Source of the DNA: Euzebya tangerina
GTDB lineage: Bacteria; Actinomycetota; Nitriliruptoria; Euzebyales; Euzebyaceae
Length of the DNA: 64,000 bases
Assembly: GCF_003074135.1 (NCBI RefSeq)
Contig: NZ_PPDK01000001.1
Location: 2,046,001 to 2,110,000 of the forward strand
Direction: 5' to 3'
The notes beneath the pieces are model-generated. The model saw nothing but the letters and a program-made list of their open reading frames with translations, searched no databases and was not told the DNA's origin. This document shows, one piece after another, positions 47,516-56,632 of this stretch (position 1 is its first letter; the number at the start of each line of letters is the position of its first letter). Made by a program: the position numbers and the translations under genes.

Positions 47516-49540
47516 ATGTTCGACACCGTCCTGATCGCCAACCGCGGCGAGATCGCCGTCCGCGTCATCCGCACGGTCCAGGCGCTGGGCCTGCGTGCCG
47601 TCGCCGTCTACAGCGACCCGGACCGCACCGCGCCGCACGTCGCCCTGGCAGACGAGGCCGTGCACATCGGCCCAGCCGCCGCCAGCCACTCCTACCTCTC
47701 GATCGAGAAGATCATCGACGCGTGCCGCACCACGGGCGCCCAGGCCGTCCACCCGGGCTACGGCTTCCTGTCGGAGAACGCGGCGTTCGCGCAGGCGCTC
47801 GCCGATGCCGATCTCACGTTCATCGGGCCTCCGGTCGGTGCGATCACCGCGATGGGGGACAAGATCTCGGCGAAGGAGCTGGCCGTCGCGGCAGACGCTC
47901 CGATCGTCCCCGGGGTGTACCGACCGGGCATGACGGACGAGGAGCTGATCGCCGAGGCCGACGGCGTCGGCTACCCCCTCATGGTCAAGGCCGCCGCCGG
48001 CGGCGGGGGCAAGGGGATGCGCATCGTCTCCCAGCCCGGGGAGCTGCAGGAGATGATCACCGCCGCCCGGCGCGAGGCGATGGGCGGCTTCGGTGATGAC
48101 ACCATGATGCTGGAGCGGTACGTCGAGCAGCCGAGGCACATCGAGATCCAGATCCTGGCCGACGGTCACGGGACCACGCTGTGGGTGGGTGAGCGGGAGT
48201 GCTCCCTCCAGCGTCGCCACCAGAAGGTGATCGAGGAGTGCCCCTCCCCCGTGCTGTCGCAGGGCGTGCGCGTCGCCATGGGGGAGGCGGCGGTCCGCAT
48301 CGCCAGGGAGGTGGGCTACGAGGGTGCGGGGACCGTCGAGTTCATCACGAACTCGGAGGCCAGCGAGTTCTTCTTCCTCGAGATGAACACCAGGCTGCAG
48401 GTCGAGCACCCGGTCACCGAGGAGGTCTATCGCCTGGACCTCGTCGAGCAGCAGATCCGCGTCGCCGCGGGCGAGCGGCTGTCACTGCGTCAGGAAGAGC
48501 TGCTGCCATCCGGGCACGCCGTGGAAGCCCGCCTCTACGCCGAGGATCCCGCCCGGGGGTTCCTCCCGACCGGCGGGCAGGTGGTCCGGTTCGACGTTCC
48601 CGAGCATGCCGGGTTGGGAACGATCGGCCCGACCGGCGTCCGCGTCGATGCCGGGGTCCAGACCGGAAACGCGGTCACCGCCGACTACGACCCGATGGTG
48701 GCCAAGCTGACCACCTATGGCCCCGACCGGGCGCAGGCGTTGGCTCGCCTGGACCGGGCCCTGGCCCGGACCGTCCTGTTCGGGTTCCCGACCAACATCG
48801 GCTTCCTGCGTGACCTCATCGCCTTGGACGCAGTCTCGAGCGGGGACCTCCACACGGGCCTCATCGAGGAGATGGCCGTCGGCACGTCGGGCTCCGACGC
48901 GCCCCCGGAGGAGGTCCTGGCGGCGGTGGCGCTGGCCACCGTGGCCCGACGACAGCGTGCGTTGCCGACGTCGTTCGACCCCTTCGACATCCCCGGGGGC
49001 TGGCGGGTCGGGGAGCCCAGCTGGACGAGGTGGCCACTGCGGCCGGTCGGTGCAACCGCCATCACCGATGTGTTCGTCAGGGTGACCCGCGATGGGATGG
49101 AGGTGCGGATCGCCGATGGCGCTCCCAGTACGGCACAGGTCCGCCTGGCTGACGGTCAGCTGGTCGTGGAGTACCTCCCCGGAGGTCACCTGAGCGGCCG
49201 GTTCGCCTACGCGCTGACCATGGACGACGCGCAGGCGTGGATCGGCCGGGATGGTCGGGCCTGGTTGATCAAGGAGGAGGGTCTGGCGGCCGGGGCGGGA
49301 TCGGGTCCGGGCGGGGGCGACGGAGCACTGGTGGCCCCCATGCCCGGGTCGGTGGCAGCCATCTCAGCTGTCGTCGGCGACAGCGTCGAGTCGGGCCAGA
49401 CATTGGTGGTGGTCGAAGCCATGAAGATGGAGCACCCGCTGAAGGCACCGTTCGATGGGACGGTGGTGGCGGTCCACGTCGAAGCCGGGGAGCAGGTCGG
49501 GATGGAGGCACCGCTGGTTGATGTCGAGCCCCACGAGTAG
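47516..49540 (+). CDS. mccA: Methylcrotonyl-CoA carboxylase alpha subunit
   Basis: The 674-residue protein has a biotin carboxylase (N-R-G-E-I-A-V-R near residue 9, ATP-grasp G-G-G-G-K-G-M-R, E-M-N-T-R-L-Q-V-E-H). A linker region follows, with a C-terminal biotinyl domain with E-A-M-K-M-E-H-P. It takes the biotin attached by BirA and, with MccB, carboxylates 3-methylcrotonyl-CoA. Longer than accA3, as is usual for the methylcrotonyl-type subunit. Confidence 0.94.
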   Translation: MFDTVLIANRGEIAVRVIRTVQALGLRAVAVYSDPDRTAPHVALADEAVHIGPAAASHSYLSIEKIIDACRTTGAQAVHPGYGFLSENAAFAQALADADLTFIGPPVGAITAMGDKISAKELAVAADAPIVPGVYRPGMTDEELIAEADGVGYPLMVKAAAGGGGKGMRIVSQPGELQEMITAARREAMGGFGDDTMMLERYVEQPRHIEIQILADGHGTTLWVGERECSLQRRHQKVIEECPSPVLSQGVRVAMGEAAVRIAREVGYEGAGTVEFITNSEASEFFFLEMNTRLQVEHPVTEEVYRLDLVEQQIRVAAGERLSLRQEELLPSGHAVEARLYAEDPARGFLPTGGQVVRFDVPEHAGLGTIGPTGVRVDAGVQTGNAVTADYDPMVAKLTTYGPDRAQALARLDRALARTVLFGFPTNIGFLRDLIALDAVSSGDLHTGLIEEMAVGTSGSDAPPEEVLAAVALATVARRQRALPTSFDPFDIPGGWRVGEPSWTRWPLRPVGATAITDVFVRVTRDGMEVRIADGAPSTAQVRLADGQLVVEYLPGGHLSGRFAYALTMDDAQAWIGRDGRAWLIKEEGLAAGAGSGPGGGDGALVAPMPGSVAAISAVVGDSVESGQTLVVVEAMKMEHPLKAPFDGTVVAVHVEAGEQVGMEAPLVDVEPHE

Positions 49541-49589
49541 GGGAAACCCCCGATGGGATGACGGCTGATCCGGGCTTAGGCTCAGACCC

Positions 49590-49772
49590 ATGTCTGGCAA
49601 CTCCTCTCCCGGCGGAGCCGGCCCCGTGGGCGGCCTCCTCTTCCTTGGCGTCCTCCTCCTCGTCGGCTGGGTCGTCATCACGACGGTCGTCGGCATCATC
49701 AAGTGGTTGATCGGCGCGGCCATCCTTTTGGCGGTTGTGAGCCTGGCTGTCAAGGTGTTGAGTCGGAGCTAG
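49590..49772 (+). CDS. Small membrane protein
   Basis: A 60-residue protein with one or two hydrophobic segments (residues about 15-37 and 41-56), Gly-rich at the start and ending in K-V-L-S-R-S. It lies between mccA and the acyl-CoA dehydrogenase gene on the same strand. No family is recognised. The reading frame has normal codon use, so it is probably expressed, but it may have nothing to do with catabolism. Confidence 0.55.
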   Translation: MSGNSSPGGAGPVGGLLFLGVLLLVGWVVITTVVGIIKWLIGAAILLAVVSLAVKVLSRS

Positions 49773-49797
49773 TTCTCACCAACCGTCTGGAGCGCCC

Positions 49798-50946
49798 GTG
49801 GCCATCTCATTCGAACTGACCGAGGAACAGCGAGCACTTCGTGAGGTCGTCCGGCACTTCGCGGTCAACCAGGTGGCGCCCCGGGCGGAGGAGATGAACG
49901 CCACGGGCGAGTTCCCGCTGGATCTTGTTGCCCAGATGGGACAGATGGGCCTTTTCGGCCTCCCCTTCCCCGAGGAGTACGGCGGTCAGGGCGGCGACTA
50001 CCTCTCGCTCTGCCTGGCCATCGAGGAGATCGGGCGGGTCGACCAGTCCCTGGGCATCACGTTGGAGGCCGGCGTCGGGCTCGGCGCACAGCCGATCTAC
50101 AAGTTCGGGACCGACACCCAGCGCAAGGAGTTGCTGCCCCAGCTCGCGGAGGGCCGGGCGTTGGCCGGCTTCGGCCTCACGGAGCCTGGCGGTGGCTCGG
50201 ACGCGGGCGGCCTGCGGACCACGGCTGTTCGTGACGGCGACCACTGGATCATCAACGGCTCGAAGCAGTTCATCACCAACGTCGGGACCGACATCTCCGA
50301 GTTCGTGACCATCACGGCCGTCACCAACGACGACCCGCGGGAGGTCACGAACTTCGTCATCCCGACGGGGACGCCCGGGTACACGATCGGGAATGGCTAC
50401 AACAAGGTCGGCTGGCACGCCAGTGACACCCGCGACCTCTACTTCGAGGACGTGCGAGTTCCCGCCGAGAACCAGCTGGGTGAGACCGGCCGTGGGTTCG
50501 CCAACTTCCTCAACATCCTGGACGAGGGGCGGATTGCCATCTCCGCGCTGGCCGTCGGCCTCATCCAGGGATGTGTGGACGAGTGTGTGCGGTACGCGGG
50601 GGAGCGGGAGGCCTTCGGCAGGCCGATCGGGTCCTACCAGGCGGTGGCGTTCAAGATCGCCGACATGGAGGCGATGGCGGAGGTGGCTCGCAACCAGTAC
50701 CTCTACGCCTGCTGGTTGATGGAGAACGGCAAGCCGTTCAAGCGACAGGCGTCGGTGGCCAAGCTGATGTCGACGGAGTACGCCGTGACCGCTGCCCGTG
50801 AGGCAACCCAGATCTTCGGCGGGTACGGCTTCACCACCGAGTACCCGGTCGGCCGCTTCTACCAGGACGCCAAGATCCTCGAGATCGGCGAGGGGACCAG
50901 CGAGGTCCAGCGGATCCTGATCGCCCGCTCCCTCGGTGTGGGCTGA
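49798..50946 (+). CDS. Acyl-CoA dehydrogenase (isovaleryl-type by context)
   Basis: A 382-residue FAD enzyme. FAD/substrate motifs are L-A-G-F-G-L-T-E-P-G-G-G-S-D and W-I-I-N-G-S-K-Q-F-I-T-N. The catalytic Glu is in I-G-E-G-T-S-E-V-Q, and the flavin signature is Q-I-F-G-G-Y-G-F. It oxidises an acyl-CoA and passes electrons to ETF. Location with both carboxylase subunits suggests isovaleryl-CoA as substrate (inference). GTG start at 49798. Confidence 0.9.
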   Translation: MAISFELTEEQRALREVVRHFAVNQVAPRAEEMNATGEFPLDLVAQMGQMGLFGLPFPEEYGGQGGDYLSLCLAIEEIGRVDQSLGITLEAGVGLGAQPIYKFGTDTQRKELLPQLAEGRALAGFGLTEPGGGSDAGGLRTTAVRDGDHWIINGSKQFITNVGTDISEFVTITAVTNDDPREVTNFVIPTGTPGYTIGNGYNKVGWHASDTRDLYFEDVRVPAENQLGETGRGFANFLNILDEGRIAISALAVGLIQGCVDECVRYAGEREAFGRPIGSYQAVAFKIADMEAMAEVARNQYLYACWLMENGKPFKRQASVAKLMSTEYAVTAAREATQIFGGYGFTTEYPVGRFYQDAKILEIGEGTSEVQRILIARSLGVG

Positions 50947-50959
50947 CGCCTCGGCCGGC

Positions 50960-52396
50960 CTACTCCGGGACGGTTGGCGAGACCATCAGCGCCTGCCCGG
51001 GGAGGAACACCTCCTCGGTGCGGAACACCGCTCGGGTTCCGAGCACCTCCCCCGTCCCGGAGCTGAGCGCGTGGAGTTGCCGGCCCAGCGGGTCCTCGCC
51101 GCCCAGCGCCCCCACCAGCTCACAGAAGTCCGCCGTCTCGAGCGGGCAGGTGGCGGCGTAGCTGAGTCCTGAGCCGGCCACGAACGTGGTGACAGAAACG
51201 TCCTCCAGAGCCCGTGTGACCTCCTCCAACCGCCCGTTCAGCAACCTGACGCCCGGCTCGGTGCCGAAGGCATAGATCCGGTCGCTACCGGGCTGGAGCG
51301 CCACATTCGTGGTGATCCCGTCGTCGAGAAGAGCCTGTTGGTTCAGGTTGGCGTCGTACAGCGCGATGCCGAACGGCTGGCCGTCGAAGTCGTTCATGAA
51401 CCGCTGTCGACCACGGCCGCTCACCGCGACCTCACCGTCGGCGGCCGCCAGCACCAGCCGGCCACTGCGGGCGGCCTGTGAGACCGGGTTGTCCTCCGCC
51501 GGCAGATCGACGGTGCGGATCAGCCCGGTCGACAGTTCTATGCTCCACAGCCTGGAGAGGGGGCCGTCGGCCACGTAGAGCCGATCGGCATCCAGGTCCC
51601 AGGCGTGCACCACAGCGCCTTCGCCTCGGGCCCCGGCCTGGCCGACCTCGGTGAAGGTGGAGAGGATGCCGGTGCGGAGGTCGATCCGGACCAGCTGCAC
51701 GGGTTCGTCGTCGGTGGGCTGCAACAGGACGGCGAGGCTGCCGTTGGGAAGGAGCCGAGCGTCTCTCAGCTCCCGTCCTGGCGGGAGCGACTGGGCAGTT
51801 CTCGCCTCGCCGCTCAGGTTGCTCCGGATCACACGGTTCGTGTCGATCCAGGCCAGCACGGGCCGTTCGGCCGTAGCTGGCTCTGACGCCGACGGGCCGT
51901 CGCTGGTCAGCCCGTCAGCAGTGGGACCTAGGCGACCGTCGTCGCGCTGGGCGCTCGCCCCGATCCACTCCAGGTCTCGCAGGCGCGGCACGCGCACAAC
52001 TGGCCAGGCATCGGGAGCAGTTGCGTCCGTCACCACACGTGCCTGTGCGTCGTCGGAGCCGGGGATGTCCTCGATCAGCACCAGCTCGCCACCGTCCAGG
52101 CTGGCTCGCCACTCCTCGCCGACCGTGGTCAACGTGGGCTGACTGACCGCGAGCGTGGCGGGGTCGAGGACGGCGACGTTCAGTCGGGCCAGTCCGTTCG
52201 GGATCGTGTCGGTTGGGGAGTCTTGCTGGGACGGGACGCCGGCTGGCGCACTCGGGCGGGGCTGCGTGGCCTCAGACGCGCTGGCGTTCGGCGGGGGAGG
52301 GGGATCGGTCAAGCTGTCGCCGGCCGGTGTGCGCGCCAACAGTCCGACCGCGAAGACCGCGGCCATGACGAGGACTGCGGTCCGAGCCCGGCTCAT
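50960..52396 (-). CDS. Secreted/anchored protein with beta-propeller-like domain
   Basis: The 478-residue protein has an N-terminal membrane segment/signal-anchor (residues about 5-22), a Pro/Ser-rich linker to about residue 70 and then a long beta-rich region. Repeating L-x-x-G-x-L and D-L-D-A-D-R-L-Y-V-A-D-G patterns suggest a propeller; two Cys occur late in the protein. It probably acts outside the membrane, role unknown. Start chosen at ATG 52396. Convergent with the dehydrogenase gene. Confidence 0.65.
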   Translation of the reverse strand: MSRARTAVLVMAAVFAVGLLARTPAGDSLTDPPPPPNASASEATQPRPSAPAGVPSQQDSPTDTIPNGLARLNVAVLDPATLAVSQPTLTTVGEEWRASLDGGELVLIEDIPGSDDAQARVVTDATAPDAWPVVRVPRLRDLEWIGASAQRDDGRLGPTADGLTSDGPSASEPATAERPVLAWIDTNRVIRSNLSGEARTAQSLPPGRELRDARLLPNGSLAVLLQPTDDEPVQLVRIDLRTGILSTFTEVGQAGARGEGAVVHAWDLDADRLYVADGPLSRLWSIELSTGLIRTVDLPAEDNPVSQAARSGRLVLAAADGEVAVSGRGRQRFMNDFDGQPFGIALYDANLNQQALLDDGITTNVALQPGSDRIYAFGTEPGVRLLNGRLEEVTRALEDVSVTTFVAGSGLSYAATCPLETADFCELVGALGGEDPLGRQLHALSSGTGEVLGTRAVFRTEEVFLPGQALMVSPTVPE

Positions 52397-52503
52397 TGGC
52401 CCCAGCCTGCCCCGGTCGACGTCCAGGTGCGTCAGGTTCGCGTGCGCCTGTGCTCGAAGGTGACACACCCCCGCGAGTCGGGTCCGACCCGACAGGACAG
52501 GGC

Positions 52504-53703
52504 CTACTCGTCACCGTCCTCGACCTCGCGGGAGTCGCCGGCCCACTCGCGGAGGCGTTCGATTCCCTCCTCCGGCGCCAGCACCACCAGTCGGTCGCCG
52601 TCCTCCAGTCGTCTGGTGGCTTTGGGCTTGTTGATCCACCGTCCCCCTCGCTTGAGCGCGAGGACATCGGCGCCGGTTGCCGTCCGCAGCTTCAACTCGC
52701 GCAGCGTCTTGCCGACCATGTCGGAGCTGGCCTGCACCACCGCGTCGTCCACCCGCTCCTCGGTGTTGATCAGCGCCGCGCGGATCACGGGGTGGGTCTC
52801 CTCCGGCGACTCGGCCAGCCGGGTCATCTCCTGTGCCGCATCGGCGATCGACTCGGCCGACTGTCCGATCGAGATGAGAGCCCGAAGCCCGTCCAGGTCA
52901 TCGTCATCCGGCAGCTCGCGGGCGGCCCGTAGCACCCAGCGCTGGAGGTCGTGGTACAGCCCATCGCAGAGGTCCTCGATCCCGCTGACCTCGCTGGCCA
53001 GGCCGGTGTCGTCGAACAGCACCGCGGAGTAGGCCAGGCCGACCGCCGCCTCCGCCGCGTTCTTCATCTCGATCAGGATGTCGACGGCGCGATCGAGGTC
53101 GCTCAGCTTCTTCGGCTGTGGTGGCGCTTGGAGATTGAGCCGACTGGCACCCGCCAGGTGACGGGCGAGGTCCACACCCTCGGCCGGCCCCTGCAGGAAC
53201 AGGACATCCCCGCCGAGCAGCGTGGTGTCAGAGGACGGCCCATGCTCGTACTCGACCTCACGGCGGATCGCGATGACCCACATCCCCGTCTCGGATGGCA
53301 GGCCGATGTCGCGCAGCGTCCGGCCGGCCAGCGCGGAGTCGTCCCGGATCTTCACGCGTGCCGTGACCTCGTCGGCGTACCGCAGGTCGTCGCGCAGAGC
53401 CGGCGGCACACCGAGCTCGCGCAAGGTCACCCGGGCGATGTCCTCGGCGGCGTCGGCGATCTCCTCGATGGCGTTGACCAGACCCAGCACACCCGACAGC
53501 TGCTCGGCATCCTCCGGCGACCGGGTCGCCAACATGCACAGGATGCGCAGTTCCCGGACGGCGTGGTCCATGCGGTCTTCCAGCCGCAGGACCTCACGTG
53601 CCAGCTTCTCCTCATCGAGGAAGACCGACGCGAAGGCCAGGTCCAGCATCAACTCGGTGGAGTCCTTGCTGGCGCTCAGCAGATCTTTGACTGTTCTACG
53701 CAT
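52504..53703 (-). CDS. Dual PhoU/RCK_C protein, partner of MgtE-like transporter
   Basis: The 399-residue protein shows an internal duplication. Each half is a PhoU-like helical bundle (residues 1-105 and about 207-310) followed by an RCK_C/TrkA-C domain (about 110-190 and 312-390). RCK_C domains bind ligands or ions, so it probably regulates the transporter encoded 27 bases upstream. Both halves are complete. It is not a classical PhoU of the phosphate system. Symbol left blank. Confidence 0.85.
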   Translation of the reverse strand: MRRTVKDLLSASKDSTELMLDLAFASVFLDEEKLAREVLRLEDRMDHAVRELRILCMLATRSPEDAEQLSGVLGLVNAIEEIADAAEDIARVTLRELGVPPALRDDLRYADEVTARVKIRDDSALAGRTLRDIGLPSETGMWVIAIRREVEYEHGPSSDTTLLGGDVLFLQGPAEGVDLARHLAGASRLNLQAPPQPKKLSDLDRAVDILIEMKNAAEAAVGLAYSAVLFDDTGLASEVSGIEDLCDGLYHDLQRWVLRAARELPDDDDLDGLRALISIGQSAESIADAAQEMTRLAESPEETHPVIRAALINTEERVDDAVVQASSDMVGKTLRELKLRTATGADVLALKRGGRWINKPKATRRLEDGDRLVVLAPEEGIERLREWAGDSREVEDGDE

Positions 53704-53730
53704 GGGGTTCCAAGTCTGTGGACACGCGGC

Positions 53731-55032
53731 TCACGCACCCACCGTGAGTATGCCGACAACCAGGCAGAGGATGCCCACAAAATCCATGGTCGAGGTGACC
53801 AGCGGGATGCTGACGTTGTCGGGGTCGAGGCCGAAGTGGAATGACGCCGTGGCGGCGTAGTAGCCGACCAGGAAGATGAGCATGACGGCCAACATCCCGG
53901 CGATGAAGACGATGCCGATCATGGGGAGCAGCCCCGGCGAGCCATAGCCGAGGAGGGCCGCGGCCAGGTGGGTCAGGCCCCCCACGGCGAGGTATCCGAG
54001 CACCGCGAACAGCACCGTCAGGCTGCCCTCCAACCAGGCGGGCCGACCGGGGAAGGCCTTCGGCTCGACCAGTCCCAGGTGGAGCTGGCTGGAGAGACGG
54101 GCGGAGAGGATGCCGCCGATGGCTCCTGAGCTCGCGATGAACGGTGGCACGGCCACCAGCAGGGCCGCACTGGAGATCAGCGTCTCCTTTCGGGCTTCGA
54201 GGACCGTTCCGGCCAGGACACCCATGACCGCGGTGAACAGCAGGACCGGCAAGCTCTCCTGGATCACTCGACGGGCGAGGTCCAGTGAGCGGCGCAGCCC
54301 GTAGACCGTTGCGACCGCCGCGGCCAGCACCATGACCCAACCGAGGATGGCGGAGACGACGGCGTTGCCGATCGCGAAGGTGCCGACGATCAGGGCGGGA
54401 AGCGTCGAGATGTCGGCACTGGCCGAGATGATCGGTGTACCGATGGCGTCCATGTCCCACCGGAAGCGCTCCGCGGACCGCGTCAGCGCGATCACCACAC
54501 CCATGACCACGAGCGAGCTGAGGACCGCGCCGATCACCGAGACGATCACGAGATCGGTGAACGCGATGACCTCCAGGCCCAGGACTCCGGTGAGACCCTT
54601 GGCGACGGCGGCCAGGAGGACCGCGGTAACCAGGCTCAGGATGCCTGCGGCCTCGGTGTTCTGGCCCAGGAAGGAGTCGCGGCTGAACTCCCCCTGGATC
54701 TGGCCGGTCAGCATCCCCGTGCCGAGGCGGGCACCCAGGGCTCCGAAGATGGCGCCCCGCATGCCGATCGCGGCGGGCGCCAGGACGAGCAGACCGGGTA
54801 GCTCCTCGAGCAGCCCGTCCATCGCGCCGAGGATCACGCCGGCCACCAGGGTGATCCCGATGCCGATGGTCAGCGCGAGGAGGCCCTGCCGGACGGTGGA
54901 CCGTTCGCGCAGCCAGTGGCTCAGCACCTCGCGGACCAACGGGAGGCGGCGGCGACGGCTCAGCCACGCGATCGCAGGCCGCAGCGCCCCCGCGATCGCG
55001 GCGGTCAGACGACTCTGCGGGAAGGAAGCCAA
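53731..55032 (-). CDS. MgtE/SLC41-like divalent cation transporter (duplicated domain)
   Basis: A 433-residue membrane protein with about ten helices in two related halves (both show a P-A...G-A-x-x-G/S-A-R-L signature: R-G-A-I-F-G-A-L-G-A-R-L and S-G-A-I-G-G-I-L-S-A-R-L). This duplicated MgtE arrangement is found in SLC41-like proteins, which move magnesium. No CBS or N-domain is present. The start is TTG 55032, because a stop codon lies only five codons upstream. A later GTG is possible. The dual PhoU/RCK_C gene follows. Confidence 0.82.
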   Translation of the reverse strand: MASFPQSRLTAAIAGALRPAIAWLSRRRRLPLVREVLSHWLRERSTVRQGLLALTIGIGITLVAGVILGAMDGLLEELPGLLVLAPAAIGMRGAIFGALGARLGTGMLTGQIQGEFSRDSFLGQNTEAAGILSLVTAVLLAAVAKGLTGVLGLEVIAFTDLVIVSVIGAVLSSLVVMGVVIALTRSAERFRWDMDAIGTPIISASADISTLPALIVGTFAIGNAVVSAILGWVMVLAAAVATVYGLRRSLDLARRVIQESLPVLLFTAVMGVLAGTVLEARKETLISSAALLVAVPPFIASSGAIGGILSARLSSQLHLGLVEPKAFPGRPAWLEGSLTVLFAVLGYLAVGGLTHLAAALLGYGSPGLLPMIGIVFIAGMLAVMLIFLVGYYAATASFHFGLDPDNVSIPLVTSTMDFVGILCLVVGILTVGA

Positions 55033-55189
55033 CGGGCCGGCAGTCTACGGGCTCATGCCCACAACAACGTGGGCCAATCTCCACGGCGCGTTAGCAGCAC
55101 CTAGCCGGAGGTAACTAGCCCGTGGGGGGTGTCCTGATGCTATGGACAAATGGTTGCAGTGAGCGAGGCTGGGGTTACAGCACAACGAT
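55033..55189. promoter_or_regulatory. Divergent promoter/leader region between MgtE-like gene and histidine kinase
   Basis: A 157-base gap. Just before the transporter gene (minus strand) is a 6-bp hairpin, GCCCAC/GTGGGC (55057-55062 with 55069-55074). Near it is a tiny frame ATG AGC CCG TAG. Magnesium transporter genes often carry leader control, but the typical M-box sequence is not visible. Functional role is open. Confidence 0.45.
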
Positions 55190-56632
55190 GTGCCTAGGAT
55201 CGCAGCTCGGGGCCACAGATCGGGGATTGACGAACAGGTGAACGAGGACCGGAGGGATGAGTTGGTCGGGGTCCAGCGGACCCTGACCTGGGCACGTGTC
55301 GCGGCCATACCCTTCGGCATGTTCCAGATCGCCACCTTCTACCTCCCCTATCCACCCGGGACCCTCTGGATCGCCTGGTCCGCGATGGCCGTGCTGTCGT
55401 TGGTGACCCCCACGGTCTTCGTGGGTGCGGCCCGCGCCACCACCCTCACGGCGGCGAGGCGGTGGGCGCTGGTCGGCCTGGCTGGCGACATCGTGGTCGT
55501 CATGATGCTGGTGACCGCGCACACCTTCGATCCTGAGACGGCCGTGTGGGCGCTGCTCTACCTCGTGCTGATAGAGGGCGCGATCGTCTTCGAGTTGCGC
55601 GGTGGGCTGGCGGTGCTGGGTGTGATCACCGTCCTGTACACCCTCCGGGAGGTCTACGGCGCCGCCGTCTGGGACGTGCCGTTCCTGCCCCAGTCGATCA
55701 CCTTCCGGATGGGCATCGGCGCCATCATGGCGGTCGCCACCGGTCTCACGGCCCGTCGCCTCGTGAAGGAGCGCGACCAGTTGCAGGTAGCCAAGCGCAC
55801 CTTGGACCGTCGTGGCGCCGCGCTGCGGGATGCGAACCGGGCCCTGGAAGCTGCCCGAAAGTCCCAGCTCGAGTTCATCTCGGTCACCAACCACGAACTC
55901 CGGACGCCGCTCACGGCGATCAAGGGGTTCTCCCGCACACTCATGTCGCGGTGGGACGAGATGGATGACGCCGGCAAGCGGGCGGCCATCAGCGCCATCG
56001 ACCGGCAGTCGGTGAAACTGTCGGAGCTGGTCGAGGACGTCCTGACCGTCTCGGCCATGCACACCGGCGACCTGCCGCTGTCGTCGCGCAAGCTCCATCT
56101 CGCGACCTGGTTCGACGAAGCGGCGTCGCTGGCCGAAGCGGACGACATCGTCATCGACTGTCCGGAGGACCTCTGGGTCAAGGCCGACTCGACACGGCTG
56201 GTGCAGGTGCTCGGCAACCTGCTGTCCAACGCCCACAAGTACGGACGGCCGCCCATCCTGCTGACCGGACGGGTCGGCCGGACCCCGGACCGGGTCGTGA
56301 TCACCGTCGCGGACCACGGGCCGGGCATTCCGCCGGACTTCCAATCCCGGATGTATGACGAGTTCACGCAAGCCTCGGTGGGCGACAGCCGCACCGCCGA
56401 CGGATACGGGCTGGGCCTGGCGATCGTCCGGTACCTCGTCGGCGTGCTGGACGGGACGATCCAGTACCGCTCCGCCTATCCCGCGGGGGGAGCGGTGTTC
56501 GAGATCGATCTGCCAGCCGGAGACCTGACCCCCGACGCCAGCCGCCGGGTCGGCGAGGTGTCGGTGCTCATCGACGACGGCATGACGCCAGCCACGGCCG
56601 ACGCGCGGACGGCATCCGCCCGACAGCCCTAG
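55190..56632 (+). CDS. Membrane sensor histidine kinase
   Basis: The 480-residue kinase has six or so membrane segments (about 30-190), a short coiled linker and the catalytic core. The H-box is V-T-N-H-E-L-R-T-P-L-T-A-I-K-G, the N-box N-L-L-S-N-A-H-K-Y-G, G1 D-H-G-P-G-I-P and G2 G-Y-G-L-G-L-A-I. All are intact. No response regulator is adjacent, so it is orphan here. The start is uncertain: GTG 55190 is used, GTG 55238 is a good alternative, and TTG 55262 has GGAGGG upstream. Confidence 0.88.
   Translation: MPRIAARGHRSGIDEQVNEDRRDELVGVQRTLTWARVAAIPFGMFQIATFYLPYPPGTLWIAWSAMAVLSLVTPTVFVGAARATTLTAARRWALVGLAGDIVVVMMLVTAHTFDPETAVWALLYLVLIEGAIVFELRGGLAVLGVITVLYTLREVYGAAVWDVPFLPQSITFRMGIGAIMAVATGLTARRLVKERDQLQVAKRTLDRRGAALRDANRALEAARKSQLEFISVTNHELRTPLTAIKGFSRTLMSRWDEMDDAGKRAAISAIDRQSVKLSELVEDVLTVSAMHTGDLPLSSRKLHLATWFDEAASLAEADDIVIDCPEDLWVKADSTRLVQVLGNLLSNAHKYGRPPILLTGRVGRTPDRVVITVADHGPGIPPDFQSRMYDEFTQASVGDSRTADGYGLGLAIVRYLVGVLDGTIQYRSAYPAGGAVFEIDLPAGDLTPDASRRVGEVSVLIDDGMTPATADARTASARQP

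Noticed and set aside
53696-55084. 462-codon frame in another phase over the MgtE-like gene, same strand
   Set aside because: Arg/Gly/Pro-rich out-of-frame translation of a membrane protein gene; no domain.
55033-55189. M-box magnesium riboswitch before the MgtE-like gene
   Set aside because: The conserved G-U-U-A-G-G-U-G-A-G-G-C core could not be found; only a simple hairpin is visible.
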